This document shows positions 27,074-34,715 of a DNA stretch of 64,000 nucleotides, one piece after another. Each line of letters starts with the position of its first letter. Positions within the stretch are counted from its first letter, which is position 1. This DNA comes from DASQBT01 sp963782495 (lineage in GTDB: Bacteria; Pseudomonadota; Gammaproteobacteria; Burkholderiales; Thiobacillaceae). Where the stretch lies: positions 124,001 to 188,000 of the forward strand of contig CAWAJU010000009.1 in the NCBI GenBank assembly GCA_963782495.1. The letters run 5' to 3'. The position numbers were made by a program, and so were the translations under genes. The notes under the pieces are model-generated. The model made no database searches. It was not told the origin of the DNA and worked only from the letters and a program-made list of their open reading frames with translations.

Positions 27074-27514
27074 CTAGGAACTGGAATACTTGTCGGCGGA
27101 TGCCATCTGTGATTCTTCGCCTGAAAGCGACCCCAACGCCAGCTGAAACGCTCGTTGACTTCCTCTTTGGATATGTTCGTACATCAGTTTGTGTGCCTGG
27201 GACGGTTGATGGAGGCGGATCGCCTCCAGGATCTCTAGGTGCTGATCCCCTGTCGTTTTCAACCACGGACTTTTTTGGAAGGTGACATAGTGGAAGCGGC
27301 GATATTGATTCATTAGTTCGGCCATGATTTTTGCAAGCCTTTTGTTCCCGCTGGCTTTGGCGATTCCACAGTGGAAACTGTACTCCGCATTGCCATATTC
27401 CAAGAAATCCTCATATGTGCGCTTTGCGTAGTCCTTCTCGAATGTCACCAGCAGCTTGGAACTAGTAAGAAAGAAATCTTCGCGCAAGGAAGCGCGCGCA
27501 GCCAGCTCCGCGGC
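27074..27514 (-). pseudogene. FadR-type GntR regulator, FCD domain only (cut at contig join)
   Basis: The last 146 codons of a GntR/FCD regulator. The all-helical FCD effector domain is recognisable: AAELAARAS, the ligand-metal His in AEYSFHCGIAKASGN, and DQHLEILEAIRLHQPSQAHK with the two later His. The N-terminal DNA-binding wing is missing because the sequence switches to fliP at about 27515. In the source genome it is presumably intact and may control the receptor/sialidase pair. It is truncated by the join, not necessarily in nature. Confidence 0.8.
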
Positions 27515-27525
27515 TGACAGCAGGA
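27505..27525. other. Probable chimeric assembly junction
   Basis: On the minus strand the FliP N-terminus reads SSLSFLLVLPFLPALLLS and then changes to AAELAARAS of an FCD domain without a stop. Both genes are cut at the same base, and gene content, composition and taxonomic character differ on the two sides. Confidence 0.8.
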
Positions 27526-27706
27526 GTGCAGGCAGAAAGGGCAGGACCAGCAGAAACGACAGACTGGATGCGGGCAAGGTGAGATTGCCGGCAGATTGGG
27601 AAAACAGGGTCAGGCCGGGCTCCGCGGCGTGCGCGGCGGTGACGGACAGGCCCGCGATCAATCCCGGTAGCGCGATTGACTGACCCAGGCAGGTATGGCG
27701 CCTCAC
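27515..27706 (-). pseudogene. fliP: Flagellar export protein FliP, N-terminal 64 codons (cut at join)
   Basis: Starts at a GTG whose last two bases overlap the fliO stop (GTGA), the usual coupling in flagellar operons. The signal peptide-like IALPGLIAGLSVTAAHA is followed by LTLPASSLSFLLVLPFLPAL, the first hydrophobic segment of FliP. After LLLS the family reads M-x-S-F-T-R, but here the sequence switches to an unrelated regulator. FliP is a core subunit of the flagellar type III export gate. Truncated by the contig join. Confidence 0.75.
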
Positions 27707-28116
27707 CCCTGCTTGCCTCCGCTTTGGGGTTTGTTCATGGTGTGCAGGAAGCGCACCTGTCCGCCACCGACGCCAAGCACCAGCCAGGTGTTGTCCACTT
27801 CCACGACCACCACCCGTTCGCGCGGACCGACCGATGTAGCGCCCACTACCTTGACCAGTCCTGCTTGGGCGCCTTGTGGCATCCAGCGACGCACCAGCCA
27901 CGCCACGAGGACAAAGCCGCCGAGGATCAGCAACAGGGAAGCAACCACGCTGAAATAGCCGGAGCTGGTGCCTGCAGTTTCCGCTGCTGGCGCGAGGGTC
28001 GGCAGCAGAAACAGCCACGCGGATTGCAACGCCGCTGTCCCCCTCGCCCCTGCTCGTCTCTTCCTGGGACAGATTGAGCGAAATGATTCAACGGGCTTCA
28101 ATCGAGTCTCAGCCAT
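27703..28116 (-). CDS. fliO: Flagellar biosynthesis protein FliO
   Basis: 137 residues. After an N-terminal basic stretch and hydrophobic leader comes a membrane helix (FSVVASLLLILGGFVLVAWL) and a short cytoplasmic beta-domain (GLVKVVGATSVGPRERVVVV, then EVDNTWLVLGVGGGQVRFLH), the FliO layout. FliO is a scaffold for assembly of the FliP export-gate ring, and the GTGA overlap with fliP fits. Two adjacent ATG codons (28119, 28116) are possible starts; both overlap the previous gene. Confidence 0.82.
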   Translation of the reverse strand: MAETRLKPVESFRSICPRKRRAGARGTAALQSAWLFLLPTLAPAAETAGTSSGYFSVVASLLLILGGFVLVAWLVRRWMPQGAQAGLVKVVGATSVGPRERVVVVEVDNTWLVLGVGGGQVRFLHTMNKPQSGGKQG

Positions 28117-28576
28117 CATTGCTCCCCCATTGCTTTGCCGCCCAAGTTCTTAGCGCCTTCGCGCTCATGTCACTCCAGTCAAGTTCGAGCCTGCCACATT
28201 GATCATTCAAGCAAAATTCCAGATGCAGCGAGGAAATCTCATCGAGGTGTCCACGCAACACGGATTCCGCCAGAGCCTGGCTGGCCCGCGCCAACAGACT
28301 GGCCCCATGGCGCGCCGGCACAGGCGGGAACACACCGCCGGCACCGAAGCGCGCCGCCACCCAGGCGGCCAGCAAGTCATCGTCGGCATGCAAGTAAGGT
28401 GGTTCGCCTTCAAACGCGCTCGCAGACAACGCCAGGATGCTCACCTCCACCGGCACCCAGGGTGGCAGACCTGCTTTGAAATGCAACTTGATCCGTTCTG
28501 ACAACGTCCCCGCTGCGCCACCGCCGTCCACCCGCAGGGCGCGGACTTCTTGCGCGCTGAGTCTGGGCAGTTTCAT
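28109..28576 (-). CDS. Unknown flagellar-operon protein (between fliJ and fliO)
   Basis: 155 residues, coupled to fliJ (ATGA) and overlapping fliO, so surely part of the operon. It opens MKLPRLSAQEVRAL, reminiscent of the start of SctQ/FliM-type proteins, but shows no recognisable SpoA/FliN domain. In typical gene orders fliK, fliL, fliM and fliN sit here. It may be a diverged C-ring or hook-length-related component, or a lineage-specific export accessory. I do not recognise the family. Confidence 0.75.
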   Translation of the reverse strand: MKLPRLSAQEVRALRVDGGGAAGTLSERIKLHFKAGLPPWVPVEVSILALSASAFEGEPPYLHADDDLLAAWVAARFGAGGVFPPVPARHGASLLARASQALAESVLRGHLDEISSLHLEFCLNDQCGRLELDWSDMSAKALRTWAAKQWGSNDG

Positions 28577-29049
28577 GCGAGGTGTTCTTCCCAGGGCAGT
28601 CCGGGATCGACGGCGCCGTCCTGCCGGGTGGCAATAAAGGAGCGAATGGAGATCTCATCATGCAACTTGCGCTCCCGAACCGCATCACGCCGTGTCAGTT
28701 CGTCGTCATAGCGCCGCCTCAGCACAGTTAAAGCCTGTACCCGCTTCTCTTGCTCCTGCCACACCTGCATGGCGTGCTGCCATTGCGCATGGGTCGTCTC
28801 GAGCTCCTGCCTGCCTCGCTGCATGCGCATCCCAAGCAGCCGCCAGCCGTCAACCGCAGCCGCATAGAAGCCGGGACTGCCTTGGCGCCGCTGCCTTGCC
28901 AGTTCCTCGACGTAGCGGCAGCGCTCGTTTTGAAGGCGGACCATTTGTGCGCGCGCGCGCAACCATTGACCGTGGGCTTGCTTCACCGCGCGTGCGCAAC
29001 CCTCGGCCCGCTTGCGCGCCAGCTCGTAGACAATTTGCAAGTTGAACAT
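28573..29049 (-). CDS. fliJ: Flagellar export chaperone FliJ
   Basis: 158 residues, almost entirely Arg/Gln/Glu-rich helix with coiled-coil character (QIVYELARKRAEGCARAVKQ; TTHAQWQHAMQVWQEQEKRV). FliJ is the stalk of the FliI6 ATPase ring and recycles export chaperones. The start ATG lies 1 nt from the end of the MITE-like element, and the only Shine-Dalgarno-like AGAGG is inside that element's terminal repeat. Its stop overlaps the next gene (ATGA). Confidence 0.82.
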   Translation of the reverse strand: MFNLQIVYELARKRAEGCARAVKQAHGQWLRARAQMVRLQNERCRYVEELARQRRQGSPGFYAAAVDGWRLLGMRMQRGRQELETTHAQWQHAMQVWQEQEKRVQALTVLRRRYDDELTRRDAVRERKLHDEISIRSFIATRQDGAVDPGLPWEEHLA

Positions 29050-29050
29050 G

Positions 29051-29321
29051 GAGCCTCTGATTAAGTCTTTAATGGGCCGCGCAGGGGCTTGGCGGGATGA
29101 GATGCACGAAGCGCCGCGCAGGTCGTAGTCATTCTACGATGCCAAGCGGCGCGACACAGCAGATCGCCCGCCAAGCCCCTGCCCTTTGGGTTTGCACGAA
29201 AAATGCCCATCTGCGGTGTTACGCTCCTAGGTTCGTATGTCCAATACGACCGTCGTCGCGTGCCTAGCATCTGAGCATTTTTCGTGTAAACGCGACCCAT
29301 AAAAGTCTCAATCAGAAGCTC
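29051..29321. mobile_element. MITE-like structured element between fliI and fliJ
   Basis: The 271 nt fill the whole gap between the two genes. Ends are imperfect inverted repeats (left GAGCCTCTGATTAAG, right end in reverse complement GAGCTTCTGATTGAG). Inside are two side-by-side cruciforms. The first has a perfect 16-bp stem (29081-29096 with 29167-29182) enclosing TCGTAG-TCATT-CTACGA. The second has CACGAAAAATGC/GCATTTTTCGTG (about 29197-29208 and 29273-29284) enclosing TCGTAT-GTCCA-ATACGA. There is no transposase. The structure suits a non-autonomous transposable element. Confidence 0.7.
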
Positions 29322-29322
29322 C

Positions 29323-30723
29323 CTAGGGAAGCAACGCTTCAAGCGCCTGCTTGGCCTCGGCCATGCTGACCTGTTGCCACAATTCCTGCATCAGATACTG
29401 CTGCATCAGGGGCTGCACCTTCACCGCCTCGTCCAGCACCGGGTCGGCACCCGGCACATAGGCGCCCACCGCCAGCAAGTCGCGGCTGCGCTGATAGCGC
29501 GAGTAGAGATACTTGAAGCGCCGGATGCGTTCCAGTTCCTCGGCGTCCGCCAGATCGGGCAAGGCCCGGCTGATTGAGGCTTCGACGTCGATCGCCGGAT
29601 AGAGGCCCGCTTCGGCCAGTTCGCGCGACAACACGATGTGGCCGTCGAGTATGGCGCGGGCCGCATCGGCGACCGGGTCCTGTTCGTCATCGGCTTCCAT
29701 CAACACGGTAAAGAACGCGGTGATGGAACCGCCCCCGGTCTTGGCATTGCCGGCGCGTTCCGCCAGTTGCGGCAGTTTGGCAAACACGGAAGGTGGATAG
29801 CCCTTGGTCGCGGGCGGTTCGCCGATCGCCAGTGCCACCTCACGCTGGGCCATGGCATAGCGGGTAAGCGAATCCATGATCAGCAGCACGTGTTTGCCCT
29901 GGTCGCGGAAATATTCAGCAATCGACATCGCATAGGCCGCGCCATTCAGGCGCATCAATGGCGGATTGTCGGCCGGGGCAGCCACCACCACGGCGCGCGC
30001 CATGCCTTCAGGGCCCAGGTTGTTCTCGATGAAGTCCTTCACCTCGCGGCCGCGTTCGCCGATCAGGCCTACCACCACCACGTCGGCATCGGTGTAGCGC
30101 GCCATCATGCCGAGCAGGATGGACTTGCCCACCCCGCTGCCGGCAAACAGGCCCAGGCGCTGGCCGCGGCCCACGGTTAACAAGGCATTGATGGACTGGA
30201 TGCCAACATCCAGCGGCTTGCGGATGGGTGCACGTTCCAGCGGGTTGATCGGACGCGAATACAGCGGCACCCGCTTGTCCATCATCAGCGGGCCCAGATT
30301 GTCCAGCGGCCGTCCCGCGCCGTCCATCACCCGACCCAGCAACTGCGGCCCGACCGCGACCTGACGCACGCGGTCCTGCGCGCGGCGGCGCGGGATGTAG
30401 CGCTTGCCCATGCGCGGCGGCTGCACTGCGACCGGATTTTCCGGCACCACGCGGGCGCCGGGCATGACGCCGTAAATATCGGTAGCCGGCATCAGATAGA
30501 TCCGCTCGCCGGAAAAGCCCACGACTTCCGCGTCGACGCTTTGTCCGCCGGGAATCTGCACCATGCACTGGCTGCCGATGGGCAGGCGCAAGCCCACCGC
30601 CTCCATGACCAGGCCGGCCACCCGGGTAAGCCGCCCGCTGGCCGCAACCGGTGTGCTCAAGGCCACAGCGCGCCGGCAATCGGCCAGGTATTCACGCAGT
30701 GGAGCAGTGCGATCGATTGCCAT
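29323..30723 (-). CDS. fliI: Flagellum-specific ATPase FliI
   Basis: 466 residues, close to the usual 440-460. The F1-beta-like core has Walker A GLFAGSGVGKS, the switch GLIGERGREVKDFI, Walker B HVLLIMDSLTRYAMAQREV and the export-ATPase block GEPPATKGYPPSVFAKLPQL. FliI powers unfolding and entry of flagellar export substrates. The operon order is fliH-fliI-(MITE)-fliJ. The stop codon is 1 nt from the element, so the insertion left the coding sequence intact. Confidence 0.95.
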   Translation of the reverse strand: MAIDRTAPLREYLADCRRAVALSTPVAASGRLTRVAGLVMEAVGLRLPIGSQCMVQIPGGQSVDAEVVGFSGERIYLMPATDIYGVMPGARVVPENPVAVQPPRMGKRYIPRRRAQDRVRQVAVGPQLLGRVMDGAGRPLDNLGPLMMDKRVPLYSRPINPLERAPIRKPLDVGIQSINALLTVGRGQRLGLFAGSGVGKSILLGMMARYTDADVVVVGLIGERGREVKDFIENNLGPEGMARAVVVAAPADNPPLMRLNGAAYAMSIAEYFRDQGKHVLLIMDSLTRYAMAQREVALAIGEPPATKGYPPSVFAKLPQLAERAGNAKTGGGSITAFFTVLMEADDEQDPVADAARAILDGHIVLSRELAEAGLYPAIDVEASISRALPDLADAEELERIRRFKYLYSRYQRSRDLLAVGAYVPGADPVLDEAVKVQPLMQQYLMQELWQQVSMAEAKQALEALLP

Positions 30724-30735
30724 GAATGCTCAGGC

Positions 30736-31347
30736 TTACTCCAGCCAACTCTTGTTGCTGCCCAGCACTTTCACGACCTGGCGCCAGCGTGTCTGCAAAG
30801 TGGCATCCAGATCACCGTGCGGCGTTTCGATCAGGCATCCGCCCCGCACGATGCGCGTATCCTCGACGATGCGCAGGCGATTCCTGTCCAGAACCTCCTC
30901 AAGATGCGGACGCACCAAGGCGGCATCCTCGGGATTGAGCAGCAGGCGAGCCTCGCGCGTCGTGTCCATCAATTGCCTCAGGGCCAAGCGCACTACATCC
31001 AGAATGCGTTCAGGCTTGGCTGCCAGTTCGCCGGCAACGATTTGCCGCGCCACGTCCAGAGCCAGGTCCAGCACCATGTCAGCGACCCTGAAATCCAGCG
31101 TGTCCAAAGCCTGACCAAAACCGGTCGCCAGTTCCTTCATGCGCCGGCAGTCTGCCTGTGCCTCACGCCGACCGTCCGCGATGCCCTGCTGTACGCCTTC
31201 CGCCCTGGCCTGTTCCCTGATTCGGGTCGCTTCATTCAACTGCCTAGCGGCGCGCGCCTCCTCACTTTCCTCGCCGTTCACCGGCTCCACCACTTCCCAT
31301 CGTTCGAAAGCGGATTGCTGCGTTCCGGGCTTCTGCGGCTCACTCAT
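30736..31347 (-). CDS. fliH: Flagellar assembly protein FliH
   Basis: 203 residues. The N-terminal half is a charged helix with a GxxxG-like run (QARAEGVQQGIADGRREAQA), and the C-terminal half has the V-type stator-like fold (DMVLDLALDVARQIVAGELA; LLLNPEDAALVRPHLEEVLD; CLIETPHGDLDATLQTRW). FliH dimers regulate FliI and tether it to the C-ring. It overlaps fliG by 8 nt and is 12 nt upstream of fliI. Confidence 0.9.
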   Translation of the reverse strand: MSEPQKPGTQQSAFERWEVVEPVNGEESEEARAARQLNEATRIREQARAEGVQQGIADGRREAQADCRRMKELATGFGQALDTLDFRVADMVLDLALDVARQIVAGELAAKPERILDVVRLALRQLMDTTREARLLLNPEDAALVRPHLEEVLDRNRLRIVEDTRIVRGGCLIETPHGDLDATLQTRWRQVVKVLGSNKSWLE

Positions 31348-32308
31348 GCACAGTCTCCAGGCTCAATTCGCCACCCCCAGCCAGCTCCCGCATCAGCCGA
31401 ACCACCTCTTCCTGCGCGGTTTCGATCTGGTCCAGCCGAACCGCGCCCAGGCCGTCCAGATCATCTTTCAGGCGCCGCGCGGCGGTGCTGCCCATGCGCT
31501 GCGCCAGCATATCCACGAGGCCGGGATCGGCACCCTTCATCGCCTGCAACAGGATCTGCGCCGGCGCCGCCTTGAACAAACGGGTACGGCTGGCATTGTC
31601 CAGCCGGCTCAGGTCCTGAAAGGTCAGCGTGGCCGCAGCCAACCTGCCCGCAAGCGCAGGGTCTCGATTCGACAAACCACTGTTTACTGCCTGGGCTGCT
31701 TCCTTGGGTATGCGCCGCAGCAGAGACGCCGCCAGTTCCTCACCCTGCTCCGGCCCCGGCTGCTGCCGATTGATGTGGCTGGACAGCCAGTCGGACAATT
31801 CCCGCAGTGCCTCGGGTGCCGCGCCCTGCCAACGGGTCAGGGCAAGCAAAGCCTCGTCGCGCTGTTGCGGCGCGAGCAGCATCAGGACTTCGGCAGCCTG
31901 GTCACGCTCCAGGTGGGCCAGCACCGTGGCGATGACCGGGGCGGGCTCCTGCGCAAGCAGTTGCGCTATTTCGGCCGGTGCCATCCAGGCCAGTTGTTTG
32001 AGCGGGGCGCCCTCCGCTTCCAGACGCGCCAGCAGCGCAACGGCTTTTTCCTCTCCGAGTGCATGGCTCAGGGCCTCGCCGAGAAAGGCTTGCGGCGCCA
32101 TGCCATAGCCGGTCTGGCGTTCGGCGTCTGCGTTGAATTCTGCCAGGACGGCTGCCACCCGATCGCGCGATTGGCCGCCCATGCGGCGCATGGTTTCGGC
32201 CAGCTGGGTGACTTCCGTGGGATTCAGATAGCGCAGGATCTGGCCCGCAGCGGCTTCGCCTACCGCCATGAGTAGAACAGCGCTTTTTTCCAGGCCGGCC
32301 TGATTCAT
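31340..32308 (-). CDS. fliG: Flagellar motor switch protein FliG
   Basis: 322 residues, typical length. The N-domain AGLEKSAVLLMAVGEAAAGQ binds FliF; the middle carries EHPQ-like packing residues in diverged form; the C-domain (DPGLVDMLAQRMGSTAARRL, DDLDGLGAVRLDQIETAQEE) holds the charged torque helix. I start it at the ATG at 32308, which forms ATGA with the fliF stop; an ATG at 32320 would overlap 16 nt. Part of the rotor C-ring. Confidence 0.93.
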   Translation of the reverse strand: MNQAGLEKSAVLLMAVGEAAAGQILRYLNPTEVTQLAETMRRMGGQSRDRVAAVLAEFNADAERQTGYGMAPQAFLGEALSHALGEEKAVALLARLEAEGAPLKQLAWMAPAEIAQLLAQEPAPVIATVLAHLERDQAAEVLMLLAPQQRDEALLALTRWQGAAPEALRELSDWLSSHINRQQPGPEQGEELAASLLRRIPKEAAQAVNSGLSNRDPALAGRLAAATLTFQDLSRLDNASRTRLFKAAPAQILLQAMKGADPGLVDMLAQRMGSTAARRLKDDLDGLGAVRLDQIETAQEEVVRLMRELAGGGELSLETVHE

Positions 32309-33654
32309 CCTTGCACCCATAGCCGGATCACGCTGGCGGCCCGCGCTGGATCTGCCAGCGCCGATTCACGTGCGCTCTGTACTGTCGAGTCAAAGGGCGA
32401 AACGGACGGTTCGGCCGGCTGCGCAGGCGTGACCGGCTTGCGACGCGCCCGCAACTGCCACAACGCGCCCAGCACCAGCATGGCAGCGATTCCCAGGGCC
32501 GCTGTGCCCGTCCAGGAAATGATCTGCGGCCGGGCCGGGTGCGATTCGACTGTGGATTCCGGCGCCGGGGGAATTCTCACCGGCGCCTGTTCAAACGGCA
32601 GCATGACCACCTGCAGGCTGTCGCGCCGCCGGCTTTCCATGCCCAGCGCCTGACTGGCCAACTGTTGAATCTTCTTCTGCGTTTCAGGCGCCTGGCGTTC
32701 ACTTTCCGCCAGGCTGGTTTGATTCACCACCACCAGGGCGCTCAGCCGCTCAATGCGGCCGGAAGGTTCGCGGGTCCGCCGCACGCTGCGATCAGTCGAT
32801 CCCCTGGTACCCGAACGCGCACGCTCGCGCGTGATTTCCGTTTCGACGAAATTGAGTCGCGCCGTGACCTGGACCCGGACATTGTTCCTGCCCAACCAAG
32901 GGGTCAGCGCATTGGTCACGCGGTTAGCCAGGTCCGCTTCCGTCACCCGAATTTCAGCCTGCTGGTCAGAACTCAAAGCCTGCTGCTCCGCTTCTTCGGC
33001 GCGTGCCAGCAGCTCCCCCTGCTGGTTGACTATCCCTACCTGGGCTACCGACAGGCGCGGCACGCCTTTCGCCACGATTTGCCGGATCGACTGTACTTGC
33101 TCCTCCTCCAGGCTCATGCCGGGCTTGGTCTTGATCAACACGGCCGCCGACGGCTGCGGCCCTTCGCGCAGAAACGCGGTGGGCTTCGGCAGGGCCAGAT
33201 GAACCCGGGCCGACGCCACCGGCGCAAGATTTTCAAGTGTGCGGGACAACTCCGCTTCAAGCGCGTGTTGGTAGCCCATCTGCTCCTGAAAACTGCTCAT
33301 GCCCAGAGTAGGCGCCTCCATGGCGTCGAATCCCCCGTTCTCGCCCTTGGGCAGGCCTTGCGCGGCGAGCCGAAAGCGTGTCGCATCCAGCTCCGCAACC
33401 GGAACCTGAATCGCGCCATTGATCACCTTGTAAGGTACATTAAGCTTGTCCAGGGCTTCCAGAACGGTCCCGCCGTCGCGGTCGGACAAGTGGCTGTACA
33501 AGGGCGCATACACGGGTTGCTTCAGGCTTGTGCCCAGACTGAAGAGCAGTACCACTGCCAGAATAAGGACGCTCGCCCACAATACCTGCAGGGGCAGGCG
33601 CTGCGACCTGAATGCAGACCAGAGGCGGTCAGGCGAAAGTACGAATTCCGCCAT
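32305..33654 (-). CDS. fliF: Flagellar MS-ring protein FliF (short form)
   Basis: 449 residues against about 520-580 in most bacteria. Both ends are normal: an N-terminal membrane helix (LQVLWASVLILAVVLLFSLG), ring-building motifs (YAPLYSHLSDRDGG; GENGGFDAMEAPTLGMSSFQ; ARVHLALPKPTAFLRE), a second membrane helix (IISWTGTAALGIAAMLVLGA) and a C-terminal FliG-binding tail (ADPARAASVIRLWVQG). The shortening falls in the periplasmic linker and cytoplasmic spacer. It forms the membrane base ring. First gene of the visible operon; no fliE is found upstream. Confidence 0.93.
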   Translation of the reverse strand: MAEFVLSPDRLWSAFRSQRLPLQVLWASVLILAVVLLFSLGTSLKQPVYAPLYSHLSDRDGGTVLEALDKLNVPYKVINGAIQVPVAELDATRFRLAAQGLPKGENGGFDAMEAPTLGMSSFQEQMGYQHALEAELSRTLENLAPVASARVHLALPKPTAFLREGPQPSAAVLIKTKPGMSLEEEQVQSIRQIVAKGVPRLSVAQVGIVNQQGELLARAEEAEQQALSSDQQAEIRVTEADLANRVTNALTPWLGRNNVRVQVTARLNFVETEITRERARSGTRGSTDRSVRRTREPSGRIERLSALVVVNQTSLAESERQAPETQKKIQQLASQALGMESRRRDSLQVVMLPFEQAPVRIPPAPESTVESHPARPQIISWTGTAALGIAAMLVLGALWQLRARRKPVTPAQPAEPSVSPFDSTVQSARESALADPARAASVIRLWVQG

Positions 33655-33710
33655 AGGCTCTTAACAGTTGCAACATGCGCCGGTGCTCCATAATGGCTAT
33701 TGTGTCGGAA

Positions 33711-33757
33711 CCTCTGAGTAAGTCCAGCATGGCCACGCGTGGGCTCGATCAGGGGTT
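33711..33757. repeat. Possible deletion derivative of the MITE-like element
   Basis: CCTCTGAGTAAGTCC (33711-33725) and, in reverse complement, CCCCTGATCGAGCC (33742-33757) resemble the ends of the element at 29051-29321 and lie only 16 nt apart, upstream of fliF. Similarity is partial. Confidence 0.3.
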
Positions 33758-33818
33758 TCCTCGGCGATTATAGCCGCAAGGCGCGCACGAAAGACCCGGG
33801 CGAAGAGGGAGCCCTGCC

Positions 33819-34193
33819 ATGAAACTGAGCATACTGCTGGTAGACGATTTTGCGACGATGCGAAAAATGATACGCGCCGCCCTGCGTGGCCTGGCCGATG
33901 CGAAGGTTACCGAAGCTGACTCAGCCTTTCTGGCGTGGTCGCTGCTGCAGAAGAGCCATTTCGATTTGCTGCTGACCGACTGGGTGATGCCCGAAATGAG
34001 CGGGCTCGAACTGGTACAGCGGGTGCGCGCCCACCCTTCGCTTGCGGGCATGCGGATAATGATGATCTCGTCCGAGGCGGAATCCGAAAAACAGGCCATC
34101 GCGCGCCAACTGGGAGTGGACGCCTTTCTGTCCAAGCCATTTACTGCCCACGCGTTAAACGAGGAAATCCGCCGGCTGTTCGGGATCGGCTGA
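33819..34193 (+). CDS. CheY-like single-domain response regulator
   Basis: 124 residues, a lone receiver domain: acidic pair in ILLVDDFATMRKM, phospho-acceptor Asp in LLLTDWVMPEMSG, Ser/Thr switch in MMISSEAES and Lys in FLSKPF. Divergent from fliF and therefore probably a chemotaxis or motility output (CheY), though single receivers also serve other relays. No kinase gene is present in the window. Confidence 0.9.
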   Translation: MKLSILLVDDFATMRKMIRAALRGLADAKVTEADSAFLAWSLLQKSHFDLLLTDWVMPEMSGLELVQRVRAHPSLAGMRIMMISSEAESEKQAIARQLGVDAFLSKPFTAHALNEEIRRLFGIG

Positions 34194-34298
34194 GAACGAT
34201 CCAATCCGGGCGCACCTTCATCTGGCCGGCCGCGGCGGCGTGCCGTTGCCGCGGCAGCAAGAGACCCAAGGCTCGGGAACGCGTCAGGCGTGCAAAAT

Positions 34299-34682
34299 TC
34301 AAGGGCTGCCGGTGTCCGATCCCGCCAGGCGTTGCGCCTCGAGACGCGCTTTGAGGCCGGCGTCGAGGGCATCGAGCGTCACGCCCATCAGCAAGCCCGC
34401 ATGCGCGTGGTAGACGTGCAGACGGCAGGCCACCGGTTGATTCAGGCCGGATCTGTGAGTATCGAATTCGCTCCAGGCGAGCAGCGGCAGGTTTTCATCC
34501 CAGGGGGCCATCCCGGCCCAGAGATCTTCGTCCAGCAGCAGGATGATGGCGGGACGTTGCAGCTCAAGGCGCAACGGACAGCCCAGGCGTTTGAGCGCCA
34601 ATCGGACGCAATTGTAATGCGCGGCGGGAATGGTCTTGGGCCACACCCTTAGTGGCGCAATATCGCGCAGCCAGCGCGTCAC
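34299..34682 (-). CDS. Conserved-looking hypothetical protein downstream of cbbX
   Basis: 127 residues from a GTG 33 nt after the cbbX stop, on the same strand, so likely the last gene of the cbb operon. It reads TRWLRDIAPLRVWPKTIPAA, with LELQRPAIILLLDEDLWAGM and an acidic middle; no known domain is recognised. It might assist RuBisCO or its activase, but only position supports that. Confidence 0.55.
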   Translation of the reverse strand: MTRWLRDIAPLRVWPKTIPAAHYNCVRLALKRLGCPLRLELQRPAIILLLDEDLWAGMAPWDENLPLLAWSEFDTHRSGLNQPVACRLHVYHAHAGLLMGVTLDALDAGLKARLEAQRLAGSDTGSP

Positions 34683-34715
34683 TGCCGAAGTCTCCAGCGC
34701 ACCGGCGGCTCGGTG

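Noticed and set aside
27074..28018. Continuous 314-codon minus-strand frame that would be a FliP-FadR fusion protein
   Set aside because: It combines out-of-frame fliO sequence, the true fliP start and a truncated FCD domain; it exists only because of the contig join.
30541..31575. 344-codon open frame antisense to fliI/fliH
   Set aside because: Crosses the boundary of two well-identified genes on the other strand.
32539..33693. 384-codon open frame antisense to fliF
   Set aside because: Shadow of fliF; Arg/His/Leu-rich translation without domains.
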